From Luteibacter flocculans (GTDB lineage Bacteria > Pseudomonadota > Gammaproteobacteria > Xanthomonadales > Rhodanobacteraceae), in NCBI RefSeq assembly GCF_023612255.1, contig NZ_CP063231.1, forward strand, positions 3,268,001 through 3,332,000: DNA of 64,000 bases, given 5' to 3'. Shown here in pieces: positions 1 to 10,421 of this stretch (its first letter is position 1; every line of letters starts with the position of its first letter). The notes under the pieces are model-generated. The model saw nothing but the letters and a program-made list of their open reading frames with translations. It ran no database searches and was not told the origin of the DNA. Position numbers and translations under genes: made by a program.

Positions 1-711
1 CGGATTCTGGGCGACAACGTGCACCTGGGTCTCGGTAACCACGACTACGCGAACAATATCCGCGAAGCCGACGGCAGTGGCTGCTACAACAATGGCTGTG
101 CCCGCGACAGCATCAACGATCTCGTTCGCCACGTTCGCAACAAGCGGAGCACCGTGGCGTTCGACTTCGCCGACATGTCGCAAGGCCTTTTCAAGAAGAG
201 CTACTACGGAAGCCTGGGCTATGCCGTCGAAACACCGGGACTCGAACGCGTACTCAACGTGCAGCTCAACTACCACCCGACCTACACGGTGAGCTTCGAC
301 ACCACCGAAAAGCTCCGGCCCGCACACTACGAGATCGTGTCATCGCTGCCATGGCTGGACGGTCTGCTGGACACGCACCTGTCGGTACCGCGCTATGGCA
401 CGCCCGCCGATCGTGCCTACGACTTCGCCATCCTGCACATGCACGATCCGCTTGAGGATGCCTGGGAACTGGAAGGGCTGCCCGATCGCGAGCACATCGC
501 TGCCATCTTCGGCGGGCATATCCACGCACTCATGGGCCGCTATCCCAACGAAAACGGCATACCGATCTTCTTGAGCGGCTCGGCGTCGCAACGCACGTAT
601 CTCGTCGTCGAACACGATACCGATGCGGCCGTACTCCGCGTCTACGGCGTGTACCGAAACGATCCCGAACGCAAGCAGTTGCTGAGTGTCGTCCCCGTCC
701 CGACGTCCTGA
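1..711 (+). CDS. Metallophosphoesterase, C-terminal part (5' end outside window)
   Basis: The frame is open from base 1, so the true start lies upstream; 236 residues are visible. The fragment starts inside the metal-binding core: GNHDY at visible residues 12-16 is the GNHD box of calcineurin-like phosphoesterases, an internal LHMHDP supplies another histidine, and GGHIHALMG near the C terminus is the terminal G-H-x-H metal-ligand motif. Family knowledge: these enzymes hydrolyse phosphate esters with a two-metal centre. The substrate cannot be told from the fragment, and the signal peptide, if any, is off the window. It converges on hda with only a 4-base gap and no clear terminator between them. 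The family call is good; the specific role is unknown. Confidence 0.8.
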   Translation, partial: RILGDNVHLGLGNHDYANNIREADGSGCYNNGCARDSINDLVRHVRNKRSTVAFDFADMSQGLFKKSYYGSLGYAVETPGLERVLNVQLNYHPTYTVSFDTTEKLRPAHYEIVSSLPWLDGLLDTHLSVPRYGTPADRAYDFAILHMHDPLEDAWELEGLPDREHIAAIFGGHIHALMGRYPNENGIPIFLSGSASQRTYLVVEHDTDAAVLRVYGVYRNDPERKQLLSVVPVPTS

Positions 712-715
712 CGTT

Positions 716-1411
716 TCAGTCGCTGCGCAACAGATGCCGCAGGAACGGCACCGTCACTCGTCGCTGTGCGGCGAGTGAGGCGCGATCGAGGGTATCGAGC
801 AGATCCAGCAAGGTGCCGAGATCACGGGCATGGTGAGCGAACAGCCAGTCCAGCACCACGTCGTCCAACTCGATGCCACGCGCACTCGCCTGCTCGCGCA
901 GCACCGCGCGGCGCTCGCTGTCGTCGAGCGGTTTCAGCACGGCCTGGGTGAGCGAGCCCAGGCGCGAGCGCAGATCGGGCAAGGCGATCTCCAACGACGC
1001 CGGCGCCCCGTTCGCGGAGAAGAGCAAGGTGCATCCTTCGGCGCGATAGCGGTTGAACGTGTCGAACAGCGCATGCTCGGCATCGCCTTCACCCGCAATG
1101 GCATCGATGTCGTCGATGGCGAGCAGATCGCTGCCGGCCATGCCACGAATCGCTGCTGCACGCGGGCCGCGCATGCCTGCCAGTGGCAGGTATTGCGCAG
1201 TACGCCCCGCGTCGATCGCCGCCTGGCATGCTGCGATCAGGAGATGCGTGCGGCCGCTGCCGATCGGTCCAGCGACAAACACCCAGGGAGCATCCGCGTG
1301 CGTAGCGGCAGCGCGGACCGCTTCGACGGCCACCGCATTCTCACCCGCGCGAAAATGCTCGAAGCGCTGGCGTCGCGGCCAGCGCAGGGCGAGAGGAAGC
1401 TGGGTCGTCAT
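716..1411 (-). CDS. hda: Hda, DnaA regulatory inactivator
   Basis: A 231-residue AAA+ protein related to the ATPase part of DnaA. Hda binds the DNA-loaded sliding clamp and stimulates ATP hydrolysis by DnaA after initiation, so preventing re-replication. QLPLAL at residues 4-9 matches the clamp-binding motif that defines Hda at its N terminus. The Walker A region is GPIGSGRT (48-55) and Walker B is LLAIDDID (95-102). There is no C-terminal DnaA DNA-binding domain, which separates Hda from DnaA. The start overlaps the stop of the upstream PerM gene by four bases (ATGA), so the two are probably translationally coupled. The same neighbours (PerM, DUF2066, purM) accompany hda in Pseudomonas. Confidence 0.92.
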   Translation of the reverse strand: MTTQLPLALRWPRRQRFEHFRAGENAVAVEAVRAAATHADAPWVFVAGPIGSGRTHLLIAACQAAIDAGRTAQYLPLAGMRGPRAAAIRGMAGSDLLAIDDIDAIAGEGDAEHALFDTFNRYRAEGCTLLFSANGAPASLEIALPDLRSRLGSLTQAVLKPLDDSERRAVLREQASARGIELDDVVLDWLFAHHARDLGTLLDLLDTLDRASLAAQRRVTVPFLRHLLRSD

Positions 1412-2550
1412 GGCGCCTCGTCGCGCGGCGACGGCGGCCGTTCGTCGATGGTGACTTCAACATCCACCTCGATCGCTTCCGCGTTGGCGGCCGGCTCGGT
1501 ATACAGCTGGCTTTCCCGGTAGCGCTCGACCATGTAGCGCAGCAGCACCACCACCACCGATGCCGCAGGCAGCGCCAGCAGCACGCCGAGAAAACCGAAC
1601 AGATGGCCACCCGCGAGCACGGCGAAGATGACCGCCACCGGATGCAGGCCGATCTTGCCACCCACCAGTCGCGGCACGAGCACGTACCCTTCGAGCAACT
1701 GGCCGATGGTGAAGACGACGACCACCAGGATGACGTGCATCCAGTCGCCGTACTGCACGAGCGCGGCGATCATCGCCGCCACGAAGCCGATCATGAAGCC
1801 GAGGTAGGGCACGAAGCTCAGCAGTCCGGCGACCATGCCGATCAGCGGGCCGATGGAGATACCCACGAGGGTAAGACCCAGACCGTAGAACACGCCGAGA
1901 GCGAGCATGACCAGCAACTGGCCGCGCACGAAGGCGCCGAGCACGTGGTCCGACTCGCGCGCCAGATGCACCACCGTCGGCTCGATCGAACGCGGCAGCA
2001 GGCGCTGGATCTGCGCAATCATCTTGTCCCAGTCGCGCAGCAGATAGAACGCCACGACCGGAATCAGCACCGCGTTCGTCAACCAGGTGACGATGCCCAT
2101 GCCGGACTGCGTGACCTTCGCCACCGCCTTCGCGGCGACGCTGCCAACCGAACCGATGTGCTCGCGCACGGTAGCAAGCAGGCGATCCGTATCGAAGACG
2201 CCCGGATCAAGTCGCAGCCGCGCCTGGATCCACGGCAAGGCGGTACCGCGCACCCAATCCACGTAGCGCGGCAGGTTCTCGGCCAGGCTCTCGAACTGGT
2301 GCTGGATCAGCGGGATCAACAGCAGCACCACACCGATGAAGACCAGCGAGATCACCGTGAAAACGATGCTGACCGCCCACGTACGCCCCATGCCGAGGCG
2401 CTGCAGGCGATCAGCCAACGGATCGCCGAGATAGGCCAGCATCGCTGCCAGGGCGAAAGGCATGAGCACCGGCGCCAGCAGCCAGATGACGAAGACGATG
2501 ACGGCGGTGATCGCGAGCAGTTGCCAGCGGCGCGAAGTGTCGTGGTTCAT
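1408..2550 (-). CDS. AI-2E/PerM family membrane transporter
   Basis: A 380-residue polytopic membrane protein of the AI-2E exporter/PerM family. Hydrophobic segments lie near the N terminus, a soluble central part carries the family-typical stretch on dimer-forming amphipathic helices, and a cluster of long hydrophobic helices follows (for example around [15 protein letters not shown]). The C-terminal 30 residues are acidic and soluble. Family members have been linked to autoinducer-2 export, Na+/H+ antiport or general permease function, so the substrate here is not assigned. The start chosen is the Met of MNHDTSRRW; an earlier in-frame ATG would add nine residues that do not look like a membrane protein start. 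It is the upstream partner of hda. Confidence 0.85.
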   Translation of the reverse strand: MNHDTSRRWQLLAITAVIVFVIWLLAPVLMPFALAAMLAYLGDPLADRLQRLGMGRTWAVSIVFTVISLVFIGVVLLLIPLIQHQFESLAENLPRYVDWVRGTALPWIQARLRLDPGVFDTDRLLATVREHIGSVGSVAAKAVAKVTQSGMGIVTWLTNAVLIPVVAFYLLRDWDKMIAQIQRLLPRSIEPTVVHLARESDHVLGAFVRGQLLVMLALGVFYGLGLTLVGISIGPLIGMVAGLLSFVPYLGFMIGFVAAMIAALVQYGDWMHVILVVVVFTIGQLLEGYVLVPRLVGGKIGLHPVAVIFAVLAGGHLFGFLGVLLALPAASVVVVLLRYMVERYRESQLYTEPAANAEAIEVDVEVTIDERPPSPRDEAP

Positions 2551-2646
2551 GCGAGTCCAGGTTCGGCAAAGGGGCACCGGCCGCGTTCCGTGGCGGCGGT
2601 GAGGCGATTGTCGCGGATCGGCCCCCTCTCGGCGAACATGCGGCCG

Positions 2647-3633
2647 TCAGGGTACCCAGCGAACGGCGAGGTCGGCGCCGTCGTGCCCATCGGCGGCCAG
2701 GATATGCCCGCCTGCTGCGTAACCGGCGACAAGTCGGGCGAGCGGGGTCGAGGCGTTCACGGTCAGCATCACACCGTCCGCGGTGGCACCGATCGGCGCC
2801 ACGGATTTCACCGACGGATCGTTCTGGAACGTGGACAGCAGGCCGGCGTAGTCAGCGGCGGAGTGCAGGCCCGATACCCAGACCTTGCCGCTGGTGCTGC
2901 CGCCCTGGGTGGCGGCGAGCTGACGGTCGAGCTTGTCGGCCATGGCGTTGGCGCCGTTGCTGAGCAACGCCGCACGGGCTTCGCCGCTGTCCTTCCAGCT
3001 CGTGGTGCGGCCCGCCGAAACGAGCGTCCAATCGGTCTGGTCGTCGCCGATCTTGCCGACGAGCACGACGGCGGTGTTGTACTGACGTGCGGCCGCGGCG
3101 ACCGCGGCGGCGTCGCCACTGGCCAGGGCGGCCGGGTCGGCGATGGTGCCGTCCTTCGGCACCACGACCTGATAGCCGCGCGTATCGGCCATCTGCGCCA
3201 GCGGGACAATGTCCTGCTGACCAAGCAACTTTCCGCTGGCATCGCGCGCCACCACCAGCACCGACGGCTTCGGCGCTGCAGCTGTGGCGTCGCCGACGGC
3301 CAGGACGCGACGGATCGCACCCGGATCGAACACGATCTCCAGGCTCAGCGGCGCGCCGTTGGCGCCGCCCGTGCGGGAGTAGTGGTACTGCTGAACAAGC
3401 CCGCCCGGCTGCTTCATGGCGTCGGTATAACCTGGTTTGCCGCGTGGATCGGCGCCGTTGGAGGCTCGTGCGAGCACCTGGGTCAGCCCGTTGGCGAAGG
3501 CCTGGTCGCGGACCGCGGCGCTGGTATCCGGCACCGGTACAGCCACCGTATAGATGGTCGTCTGCGCTACGGCGACGCCGAGGCTGGCCGCCAGGAGGAA
3601 CATCATGGAAACGATGAGGCGGACTGGGCGCAT
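2647..3633 (-). CDS. Exported DUF2066 family protein
   Basis: A 328-residue protein with a Sec signal peptide ([19 protein letters not shown], then a cut after AVAQ). After it comes [20 protein letters not shown], typical of the DUF2066 N terminus, where a periplasmic region begins with Val-Pro-Val. The location next to purM and upstream of perM/hda is conserved in pseudomonads and xanthomonads, which supports the family call. Function is unknown in the family. The start is the Met at 3633, because it begins directly with the signal peptide; the longer frame to 3675 would prepend a non-signal stretch. It is divergent from purM with a gap of about 140 bases that must hold both promoters. Confidence 0.8.
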   Translation of the reverse strand: MRPVRLIVSMMFLLAASLGVAVAQTTIYTVAVPVPDTSAAVRDQAFANGLTQVLARASNGADPRGKPGYTDAMKQPGGLVQQYHYSRTGGANGAPLSLEIVFDPGAIRRVLAVGDATAAAPKPSVLVVARDASGKLLGQQDIVPLAQMADTRGYQVVVPKDGTIADPAALASGDAAAVAAAARQYNTAVVLVGKIGDDQTDWTLVSAGRTTSWKDSGEARAALLSNGANAMADKLDRQLAATQGGSTSGKVWVSGLHSAADYAGLLSTFQNDPSVKSVAPIGATADGVMLTVNASTPLARLVAGYAAGGHILAADGHDGADLAVRWVP

Positions 3634-3730
3634 GGGCTTTGGGTGTCGCTGTGTGAGGGCGGGAAGTCTGCCCAAACCTTGCCATGGCGTCCATCCAAGC
3701 GGCGTGCAGGGCTGGCCGGGCGCCGCTTGC

Positions 3731-3739
3731 TGCTATCAT
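3731..3739 (+). promoter_or_regulatory. Possible extended -10 promoter of purM
   Basis: TGC followed by TATCAT (3734-3739) fits an extended -10 element in the divergent gap between DUF2066 and purM, placing a start of transcription roughly 25 bases before the purM ATG. No convincing -35 hexamer is visible at the right distance, which is tolerated for extended -10 promoters. This is an inference from the sequence alone. Confidence 0.35.
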
Positions 3740-3771
3740 GCGCGGTTTCCAACACGCGCCGGTTACCGCTT

Positions 3772-4809
3772 ATGTCCTCCGACCAGGGCTCCCTCACCTA
3801 CCGCGACGCGGGCGTCGACATCGATGCCGGCAATGCGCTCGTCGAGCGCATCAAGCCCCTGGTCAAGCGGACCTTCCGTCCCGAGGTGATGGGCGGGCTC
3901 GGCGGCTTCGGCGGCCTGTTCGACCTCTCCGGCCGCTACCGCGAGCCGGTGCTGGTATCCGGCACCGACGGCGTGGGCACCAAGCTCAAGCTCGCCCAGC
4001 AGTTGGGCCGGCACGACACGATCGGCATCGACCTGGTCGGCATGTGCGTCAACGACGTGCTGGTCCAAGGTGCCGAGCCCTTGTTCTTCCTCGACTACTT
4101 TGCGACCGGCAAGCTCGACGTCGATACGGCGGCTGCCGTCGTCGGCGGCATCGCGCGCGGTTGCGAACTGGCCGGCTGCGCACTGATCGGTGGCGAAACG
4201 GCGGAAATGCCGGACATGTACCCGCCGGGCGAATACGACCTCGCCGGCTTCACCGTCGGGGCGGTAGAGAAATCCGCGATGAACGACGGCTCGTCGATCG
4301 TGGCGGGCGACGTCATCCTCGGCGTTGCCTCGTCCGGCCCGCATTCCAACGGGTACTCGCTGATCCGCCGCATCCTCGAACGGGCCGGCTCGCCGCTGGA
4401 GACCGACCTGGGTGGCGTAACGCTGGTCGATGCCCTGATGGCGCCGACCACGATCTACGTGAAGCCCATGCTCGACCTGATCGGCAAGGTGGACGTGCAT
4501 GGCATGGCCCACATCACCGGCGGCGGCTTGAAGGAAAACATCATCCGCGTGGTGCCCGATGGGCTCGGCCTGCGCATCGACGCTACCTCGTGGGAACCGC
4601 CGCCCGTCTTCCAGTGGCTGCAGCGCGAGGGCAACGTCACGCACGAGGAAATGTGGCGCACCTTCAATTGCGGCATCGGCTTCACGGTGCTGCTGGCGCA
4701 GGATCAGATCGGAGCGGCCAAGGCCGTGCTCGCCGCTCATGGCCTCGACAGCCGCGTGATCGGCTCGGTCGTCGCCGCTACGGGCGACGAACGCGTCCAC
4801 ATCGCCTGA
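3772..4809 (+). CDS. purM: Phosphoribosylformylglycinamidine cyclo-ligase (AIR synthetase)
   Basis: A 345-residue enzyme that closes the imidazole ring in de novo purine synthesis, converting FGAM and ATP to aminoimidazole ribonucleotide in the cytoplasm. Length matches the family. Visible motifs are GGFGGLFDL (44-52), [12 protein letters not shown] (from 64), the ATP-binding DxVGMCVND stretch, [11 protein letters not shown], and GGGLKENI in the C-terminal half. The ATG at 3772 was chosen because it gives the family-typical N terminus; the frame stays open far upstream only as an antisense shadow of the neighbouring genes. purN follows after seven bases, so the two form an operon for adjacent or near-adjacent purine steps. 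Confidence 0.97.
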   Translation: MSSDQGSLTYRDAGVDIDAGNALVERIKPLVKRTFRPEVMGGLGGFGGLFDLSGRYREPVLVSGTDGVGTKLKLAQQLGRHDTIGIDLVGMCVNDVLVQGAEPLFFLDYFATGKLDVDTAAAVVGGIARGCELAGCALIGGETAEMPDMYPPGEYDLAGFTVGAVEKSAMNDGSSIVAGDVILGVASSGPHSNGYSLIRRILERAGSPLETDLGGVTLVDALMAPTTIYVKPMLDLIGKVDVHGMAHITGGGLKENIIRVVPDGLGLRIDATSWEPPPVFQWLQREGNVTHEEMWRTFNCGIGFTVLLAQDQIGAAKAVLAAHGLDSRVIGSVVAATGDERVHIA

Positions 4810-4816
4810 TCCAAAC

Positions 4817-5464
4817 ATGGCTCGCCCGCTTCGCGTCGCCGCCCTGGCCTCCGGGCGCGGCAGCAATCTTGCCGCTCTGATCGCCGCGCGCGACGCCGGG
4901 CAGCTGCCGATCGAATTCACGCTGGTCGGCAGCGATCGCGCCCAGGCCGGTGCGCTGGACGTTGCGACGGCTGCGGGCATTCCGACCCTCGCACTGAACC
5001 CGAAGGACTACCCCTCGCGCGCCGCGTTCGACGCGGCACTCTTCGACCGCATCGCGCAGAGCGGCGCCGAGTTGCTGGTGCTGGCCGGTTTCATGCGCAT
5101 CGTCGATGCCGCCGTGGTGTCGGCGTGGGAAGGTCGCGCCATCAACGTGCATCCTTCCCTGCTGCCGAAGTATCGCGGCCTGCACACGCACCGCCGCTGC
5201 CTGGAAGCGGGCGACGCGGAGCACGGCGCGAGCGTGCATTACGTCACCGCAGAACTCGACGGCGGCCCGGTCGTCGCGCAGGCACGTATCGCCGTCCGTA
5301 CCGGGGATACCGAGGCCGACCTTGCCGAGCGTCTGCTCGTCGAAGAACACAAGCTGCTGCCGGCCGTCGTCGGCGCGATCGCGATGGGTCGACTGCGTTG
5401 GCAGGACGGGCCGGTGTTCGACGAAGCACCACTGACGCGTCCGCTCGATCTCGGCGAACTGTAA
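4817..5464 (+). CDS. purN: Phosphoribosylglycinamide formyltransferase
   Basis: A 215-residue folate-dependent GAR transformylase that transfers a formyl group from 10-formyl-tetrahydrofolate to glycinamide ribonucleotide. GRGSN (residues 13-17) is the phosphate-binding loop. The catalytic triad positions are present: the Asn and His in INVHPSLLPKY and the Asp in ELDGGPV. KYRGLHTH is the signature following the catalytic His. It lies seven bases after purM, the usual pairing in proteobacteria, and probably shares its promoter. Nothing in the sequence suggests loss of function. Confidence 0.96.
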   Translation: MARPLRVAALASGRGSNLAALIAARDAGQLPIEFTLVGSDRAQAGALDVATAAGIPTLALNPKDYPSRAAFDAALFDRIAQSGAELLVLAGFMRIVDAAVVSAWEGRAINVHPSLLPKYRGLHTHRRCLEAGDAEHGASVHYVTAELDGGPVVAQARIAVRTGDTEADLAERLLVEEHKLLPAVVGAIAMGRLRWQDGPVFDEAPLTRPLDLGEL

Positions 5465-5512
5465 CGGTCGGCGCTCGCCCGGGATTCAGGCGAGGTGGCT
5501 AAACTCGGCGGC

Positions 5513-6214
5513 ATGACGACCAAGACCCTGTTCCGCGCCGGCCTCGCGCTGGCTCTCGCCCTGCCCGTCGCCGCGTTCGCCGCCGACGTCCCGCAGTCCT
5601 TCACGGCTACCTATCAGGTCCTCAAGGATGGCGGCCCGCTCGGCGAAGCCACGGTCACGCTGAAATCCGCCGGTGGCGGCCAGTTCGAATACACGAATCA
5701 GACCAAGGGCACGTCCGGCCTCGCGGCGATGCTCGGTGCCAACGTTTCGGAGACCTCGCGCTTCACCTGGGCCGGCCAGGTACCGCAGGCCGTCAGCTAC
5801 CACTACCAGCTCGACGCAGCGGTCAAGTCCAAGACGCGCGACCTCACCGTCCAGGGCGGCAACGTCCAGGTGCAGGACAACAAGAAGAGCTTCACCTATA
5901 CCGCCGTCCCAGGCATGGTCGAGCGCAATACCTTGCCGCTTGCGCTGGGCCTGGCGCTTCGCTCGGGACAGCAGCAGGTCGCATTCCCCGTCGCCGTGAA
6001 GCAGCAGGTGGAGAACCAGCAGTTCAAGGTGTCGGCGAAGGAAAAGATCACGGTGCCGGCGGGCGCGTTCGATGCCATCCGCGTCGACCGCACCGACGCC
6101 GACCGCGGCTTCAACGCGTGGTATGTGCCGTCGAAGTATCCGGTGCCGGTGAAGCTGGCGCAGAAGGACGGCGGCGACCTGACGATGGAACTGGTGAAGT
6201 ACGAGGCACGCTGA
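5513..6214 (+). CDS. Exported DUF3108 family protein
   Basis: A 233-residue protein with a clear signal peptide (MTTKTLFRAGLALALALPVAAFA, cut before ADVPQ). The mature part is rich in beta strand and has the DUF3108 pattern: an opening FTATYQVLKDGGPLGEATVTL, a central KEKITVPAGAFDAIRV, and a closing WYVPSKYPVPVKLAQKDGGD. Function is unknown; a periplasmic lipid- or polymer-binding role has been suggested for similar beta-barrel-like proteins but is not shown here. It follows purN after about 50 bases, an association also known from Pseudomonas. The Met at 5513 was chosen because the signal peptide begins there. Confidence 0.8.
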   Translation: MTTKTLFRAGLALALALPVAAFAADVPQSFTATYQVLKDGGPLGEATVTLKSAGGGQFEYTNQTKGTSGLAAMLGANVSETSRFTWAGQVPQAVSYHYQLDAAVKSKTRDLTVQGGNVQVQDNKKSFTYTAVPGMVERNTLPLALGLALRSGQQQVAFPVAVKQQVENQQFKVSAKEKITVPAGAFDAIRVDRTDADRGFNAWYVPSKYPVPVKLAQKDGGDLTMELVKYEAR

Positions 6215-6266
6215 CGCGTGATCTCGCGAGCGTCGACGCCGCGATAGTGCCTGTTGGCAAGAACCC

Positions 6267-6351
6267 TGTGGGAGCCGCCATGGCGGCGAGAAGCCCACGA
6301 AGCCATGAAGCGGAGAGGTAGGCTTCCTCGCCGCTTTAGCGGCTCCTACAA
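6267..6351. repeat. REP-like palindromic repeat, copy 1
   Basis: The unit opens with TGTGGGAGCCGCCATGGCGG plus CGAGAAGCC and closes with the inverted form CCTCGCCGCTTTAGCGGCTC, so the whole can fold into a hairpin. The same left arm recurs at 6381 and 18245. It lies between the convergent DUF3108 gene and murA. The layout resembles REP/BIME units of pseudomonads, which are moved by RAYT transposases; no such transposase is in the window. Confidence 0.85.
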
Positions 6352-6380
6352 GGCACGAGTTGCGGATTGCCGCTAGCGTT

Positions 6381-6457
6381 GTGGGAGCCGCCATGGCGGC
6401 GAGAAGCCGACGGCGCGATGAAGCGGAGAGGGAGCATTCCCTCGCCGCTATAGGCAC
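6381..6457. repeat. REP-like palindromic repeat, copy 2
   Basis: This copy shares the left arm GTGGGAGCCGCCATGGCGGC and the following GAGAAGCC with copy 1, and the middle piece GATGAAGCGGAGAGG is also nearly the same as in copy 1. The right arm has decayed (CTCGCCGCTATAGGC). It is in direct orientation relative to copy 1, about 30 bases after it, and ends about 25 bases before the murA stop codon. Confidence 0.83.
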
Positions 6458-6481
6458 CGATGCCAACCCATACGGGCTGGA

Positions 6482-7795
<1,314 letters not shown>

Positions 7796-8035
7796 TCAGC
7801 GGCGACCGGCGGCTTCGTCGGGAGTGAAGGTCTTGAGGCCGAGTGCATGGATGGCGCCACCCATGAGATCGCCCAGGGTCGCGTAGACGAGGCGGTGACG
7901 AGCCAGGGGCAATTTGCCGGTGAACTGCTCCGAGATCACCTCGGCCTCGAAATGAACGCCGTCGTCGCCGCGAACGTCCACCCGCGCGCCGGGCAAGCCG
8001 GCCTCGATCAATGCCTGGATGCGCGCAGCGTCCAT
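7796..8035 (-). CDS. ibaG: BolA/IbaG family protein
   Basis: A 79-residue BolA-like protein. It begins MDAARIQALIEAGLPGARV and carries the family core HFEAEVISEQFTGKLPLARHR followed by VYATLG, where the invariant His near the helix-turn-helix-like loop is thought to help bind a 2Fe-2S cluster shared with a monothiol glutaredoxin. Position directly before murA matches IbaG of E. coli rather than BolA itself. The frame stays open much further upstream, but the Met at 8035 gives the family length. Role by family knowledge: iron-sulfur cluster trafficking and acid response. Confidence 0.88.
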   Translation of the reverse strand: MDAARIQALIEAGLPGARVDVRGDDGVHFEAEVISEQFTGKLPLARHRLVYATLGDLMGGAIHALGLKTFTPDEAAGRR

Positions 8036-8113
8036 GGATACTCCGGTAGGGGGTTGCCGCGGGTGCGAGGGTTCCGAAACGGAGCCTGAACCGCCCATCG
8101 ATGGCAGCAACGA

Positions 8114-8119
8114 TATAAT
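8114..8119 (+). promoter_or_regulatory. Possible -10 element upstream of kdsD
   Basis: A perfect TATAAT hexamer lies in the divergent gap between ibaG and kdsD, about 90 bases before the kdsD start and inside the only AT-rich patch of that gap. No good -35 hexamer is seen 16-18 bases upstream, so this is only a candidate promoter for the kdsD-kdsC-lptCAB run. Confidence 0.3.
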
Positions 8120-8207
8120 GAGAATATGTAATGGTAATGGAAATCCGGTGTCGCAGAAATGGACATCCCGGGTAACCAGGGAGTGCCCACCCGGAACAAG
8201 AGGTCGC

Positions 8208-9221
8208 ATGAACGCCCGCACCGCCCCGCCCACCGACCACCGCCTCGTGAATGCCGATACCGTGATTCGCAGCGCCCGCAACGTCATCAAGACGGAGGCG
8301 GCCGCCATTCGTGCGCTGGAAGCGAAGGTGGACGCGGCCTTCGTGCAGGCCTGCCAGATGATCCTGGCCTGCAAGGGCCGGGTGGTCGTCTCGGGCATGG
8401 GCAAGTCGGGCCACATCGCGCGAAAGATCGCCGCGACGCTGGCCTCCACCGGCACCCCCTCTTTCTTCGTGCATCCGGGCGAGGCCAGCCACGGCGACCT
8501 CGGCATGATCCAGCCGGACGACCTCCTACTGGGCATTTCCTATTCCGGCGAGACCGACGAGCTTCTCTACATTCTCCCGGCGATCAAGCGCCAGGGTATC
8601 GGCCTCATCTCGATCACGGGCAACCCGAAATCCTCGCTGGCGACGCAGGCCGACCTCAACCTGGATGCCAACGTCGCGTCCGAAGCGTGCCCTCACGGCC
8701 TGGCGCCGACGGCCAGCACGACGGCGGCCCTGGTCATGGGCGATGCCCTGGCCGTGGCGCTGCTGGAAGCCCGCGGCTTCACCTCCGACGATTTCGCCCG
8801 TTCGCATCCCGCCGGCAGCCTCGGGCGCCGACTGTTGCTGCACATCGCAGATGTGATGCATTCGGGCGACGACGTGCCGCGCGTAACGCTGGAGGCAACG
8901 CTGAGCGAGGCCCTGGTGGAAATGTCGCGCAAGCGCCTGGGCATGACCGCGGTGGTCGATGCCGATCAGCGCCTGCTCGGCGTGTTCACCGACGGCGACC
9001 TGCGCCGCGCATTGGACGACGATGGCGTAGACCTGCGCAGCGCGTCGGTGGCGCAGCTCATGACGCGCGGTCCGAAGACGATCGGCTCGGACAAGCTCGC
9101 CGTCGAAGCTGCCCAGCTCATGGAAAAACACCAGATCAACGCCCTGCTCGTCGTGGACGCGGAAAACCGTGTGGTCGGCGCACTCAACATCCACGACCTG
9201 CTCCGCGCCCGCGTCGTCTGA
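8208..9221 (+). CDS. kdsD: Arabinose-5-phosphate isomerase
   Basis: A 337-residue enzyme that converts ribulose-5-phosphate to arabinose-5-phosphate, the first step towards Kdo of the LPS inner core. A SIS sugar-isomerase domain (about residues 35-175) has the phosphate-binding SGMGKSGHIA and the GISYSGET loop; two CBS domains follow (about 210-335; VVDADQRLLGVFTDGDLRRA, then ALLVVDAENRVVGALNIHDLL). ACPHGLAPTASTTA is the family signature near the active site. The ATG at 8208 has a weak AGAGGT upstream and gives the family length. kdsC follows, giving both Kdo-pathway steps in one operon with the Lpt genes. Confidence 0.95.
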   Translation: MNARTAPPTDHRLVNADTVIRSARNVIKTEAAAIRALEAKVDAAFVQACQMILACKGRVVVSGMGKSGHIARKIAATLASTGTPSFFVHPGEASHGDLGMIQPDDLLLGISYSGETDELLYILPAIKRQGIGLISITGNPKSSLATQADLNLDANVASEACPHGLAPTASTTAALVMGDALAVALLEARGFTSDDFARSHPAGSLGRRLLLHIADVMHSGDDVPRVTLEATLSEALVEMSRKRLGMTAVVDADQRLLGVFTDGDLRRALDDDGVDLRSASVAQLMTRGPKTIGSDKLAVEAAQLMEKHQINALLVVDAENRVVGALNIHDLLRARVV

Positions 9222-9276
9222 CGACCGGGCCAGCCGGCGCTCCCATCGGCGCCGCCACGTCCCCATATAGCGAACC

Positions 9277-9825
9277 ATGGCCTACACCCACTACACCGAG
9301 ATCCCCGCCGACGTTGCGGAACGCGCCGCCAAGGTGCGCATCGTCGTCTTCGACGTCGACGGCACGCTCACCGACGGCCGGCTCTGGTACGGCGAGGATG
9401 GCCGGGAGACCAAGGTCTTCCACGTCCATGACGGACTCGGCCTGAAGGCCCTGGAACGGAACGGCGTCAAGGTCGCGATCATTACCGCACGGATCAGCCA
9501 CCCCGTGTCGTTGCGGGCGGAGGAACTGGGCATCGCCCACGTGTACCAGGGCCAGAAGGACAAGCGCGCCTGCCTGACCGGCCTGCTCGAAGCGCTGCGC
9601 CTGGCGCCCGAGCAGTCCGCCTTTGTCGGTGACGACCTGCCCGACCTGCCTGCCATGAGCATCGCCGGTCTGGCCGTCGCCACGGCGAACGCCCATCCGT
9701 GGGTCGCCGAGCGGGCGCATTGGCGCACTCGGCTTTCGGGCGGCTACGGGGCGGCCCGTGAAGTGGCCGACATGATTCTTGCCGCGCAAGGCAAGGCTGA
9801 AGCCGAGCGGGACCGCTGGCTGTGA
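9277..9825 (+). CDS. kdsC: Kdo-8-phosphate phosphatase
   Basis: A 182-residue C0-type HAD phosphatase that releases phosphate from Kdo-8-phosphate. FDVDGTLTDG (25-34) holds the nucleophile Asp26 and the acid/base Asp28; GDDLPDLPAM in the C-terminal half holds the Mg-binding acidic pair. Motif II reads ITARISHP, where most KdsC proteins have ITGR; the Thr is kept and only the Gly is replaced by Ala, so activity is expected. Its TGA overlaps the GTG start of lptC (GTGA), indicating coupling. Together with kdsD it supplies Kdo for the LPS that the next genes export. Confidence 0.95.
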   Translation: MAYTHYTEIPADVAERAAKVRIVVFDVDGTLTDGRLWYGEDGRETKVFHVHDGLGLKALERNGVKVAIITARISHPVSLRAEELGIAHVYQGQKDKRACLTGLLEALRLAPEQSAFVGDDLPDLPAMSIAGLAVATANAHPWVAERAHWRTRLSGGYGAAREVADMILAAQGKAEAERDRWL

Positions 9826-10421
9826 GTGTGCTCAACCTGTTCAAGGATCGCAGCGCGACGGGCATGGCGGGCATGCTCGCCGTCGCCCTGGGCGCCAGCG
9901 TCCTGCTCTATTACTGGGCGGCACCGGAGAAGAAGGTGCAGGACTTCGTCGGTCCACCGCGTTCGGGGTACGTGCTCACCAACTTCGACCTCGACTCGTA
10001 CAACGACCAGGGCAAGCCGGCGTTCAAGCTGATCGCGCCGCACCTGGAGCGCCGCGAAGGCGACGAGTCGCTGTACATCAATGCACCGGATTTCGTCCTG
10101 CCCTCCACGACCGAGACGGACGTCCCGCCGTGGAAAGGACACTCGCAATATGGCTGGGTGAACAAGGATGGCAGCCTCCTGAAGCTGCAGGGCAAGGTCC
10201 ACATGGATCGCCCCGCCTTCGGTACCACCCAGGCCGCCAGCATCGACACCTCCGAGGTCACCGCCTGGCCGAAGGAGAACCGCCTTGAGACGGCCGAGGC
10301 AGCCCGCATCGTCCAGGGAACCTCTACAATGGACGGCGTTGGCATGCGCGCCAATCTCGACACCAAGCACCTGGAGCTCCTCGATGCAGTCCACACGACG
10401 TATCAGCCGCGTAAGCGCTAA
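9822..10421 (+). CDS. lptC: LPS export protein LptC
   Basis: A 199-residue bitopic inner-membrane protein. One transmembrane helix lies at about residues 16-33 (MLAVALGASVLLYYW), followed by a periplasmic beta-jellyroll that takes LPS from LptBFG and hands it to LptA. LptC sequences diverge strongly; the call rests on the single helix, the length, and the fixed order kdsD-kdsC-lptC-lptA-lptB. The GTG start overlaps the kdsC stop. The 3' end overlaps the start of lptA by 38 bases. LptF/LptG are not in the window, which is usual. Confidence 0.9.
   Translation: MSVLNLFKDRSATGMAGMLAVALGASVLLYYWAAPEKKVQDFVGPPRSGYVLTNFDLDSYNDQGKPAFKLIAPHLERREGDESLYINAPDFVLPSTTETDVPPWKGHSQYGWVNKDGSLLKLQGKVHMDRPAFGTTQAASIDTSEVTAWPKENRLETAEAARIVQGTSTMDGVGMRANLDTKHLELLDAVHTTYQPRKR

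Noticed and set aside
1603-3771. Long plus-strand frame (over 700 codons) running into purM
   Set aside because: It is antisense to perM and DUF2066, is rich in His/Arg/Gln as expected for a shadow frame, and purM has a proper start at 3772.
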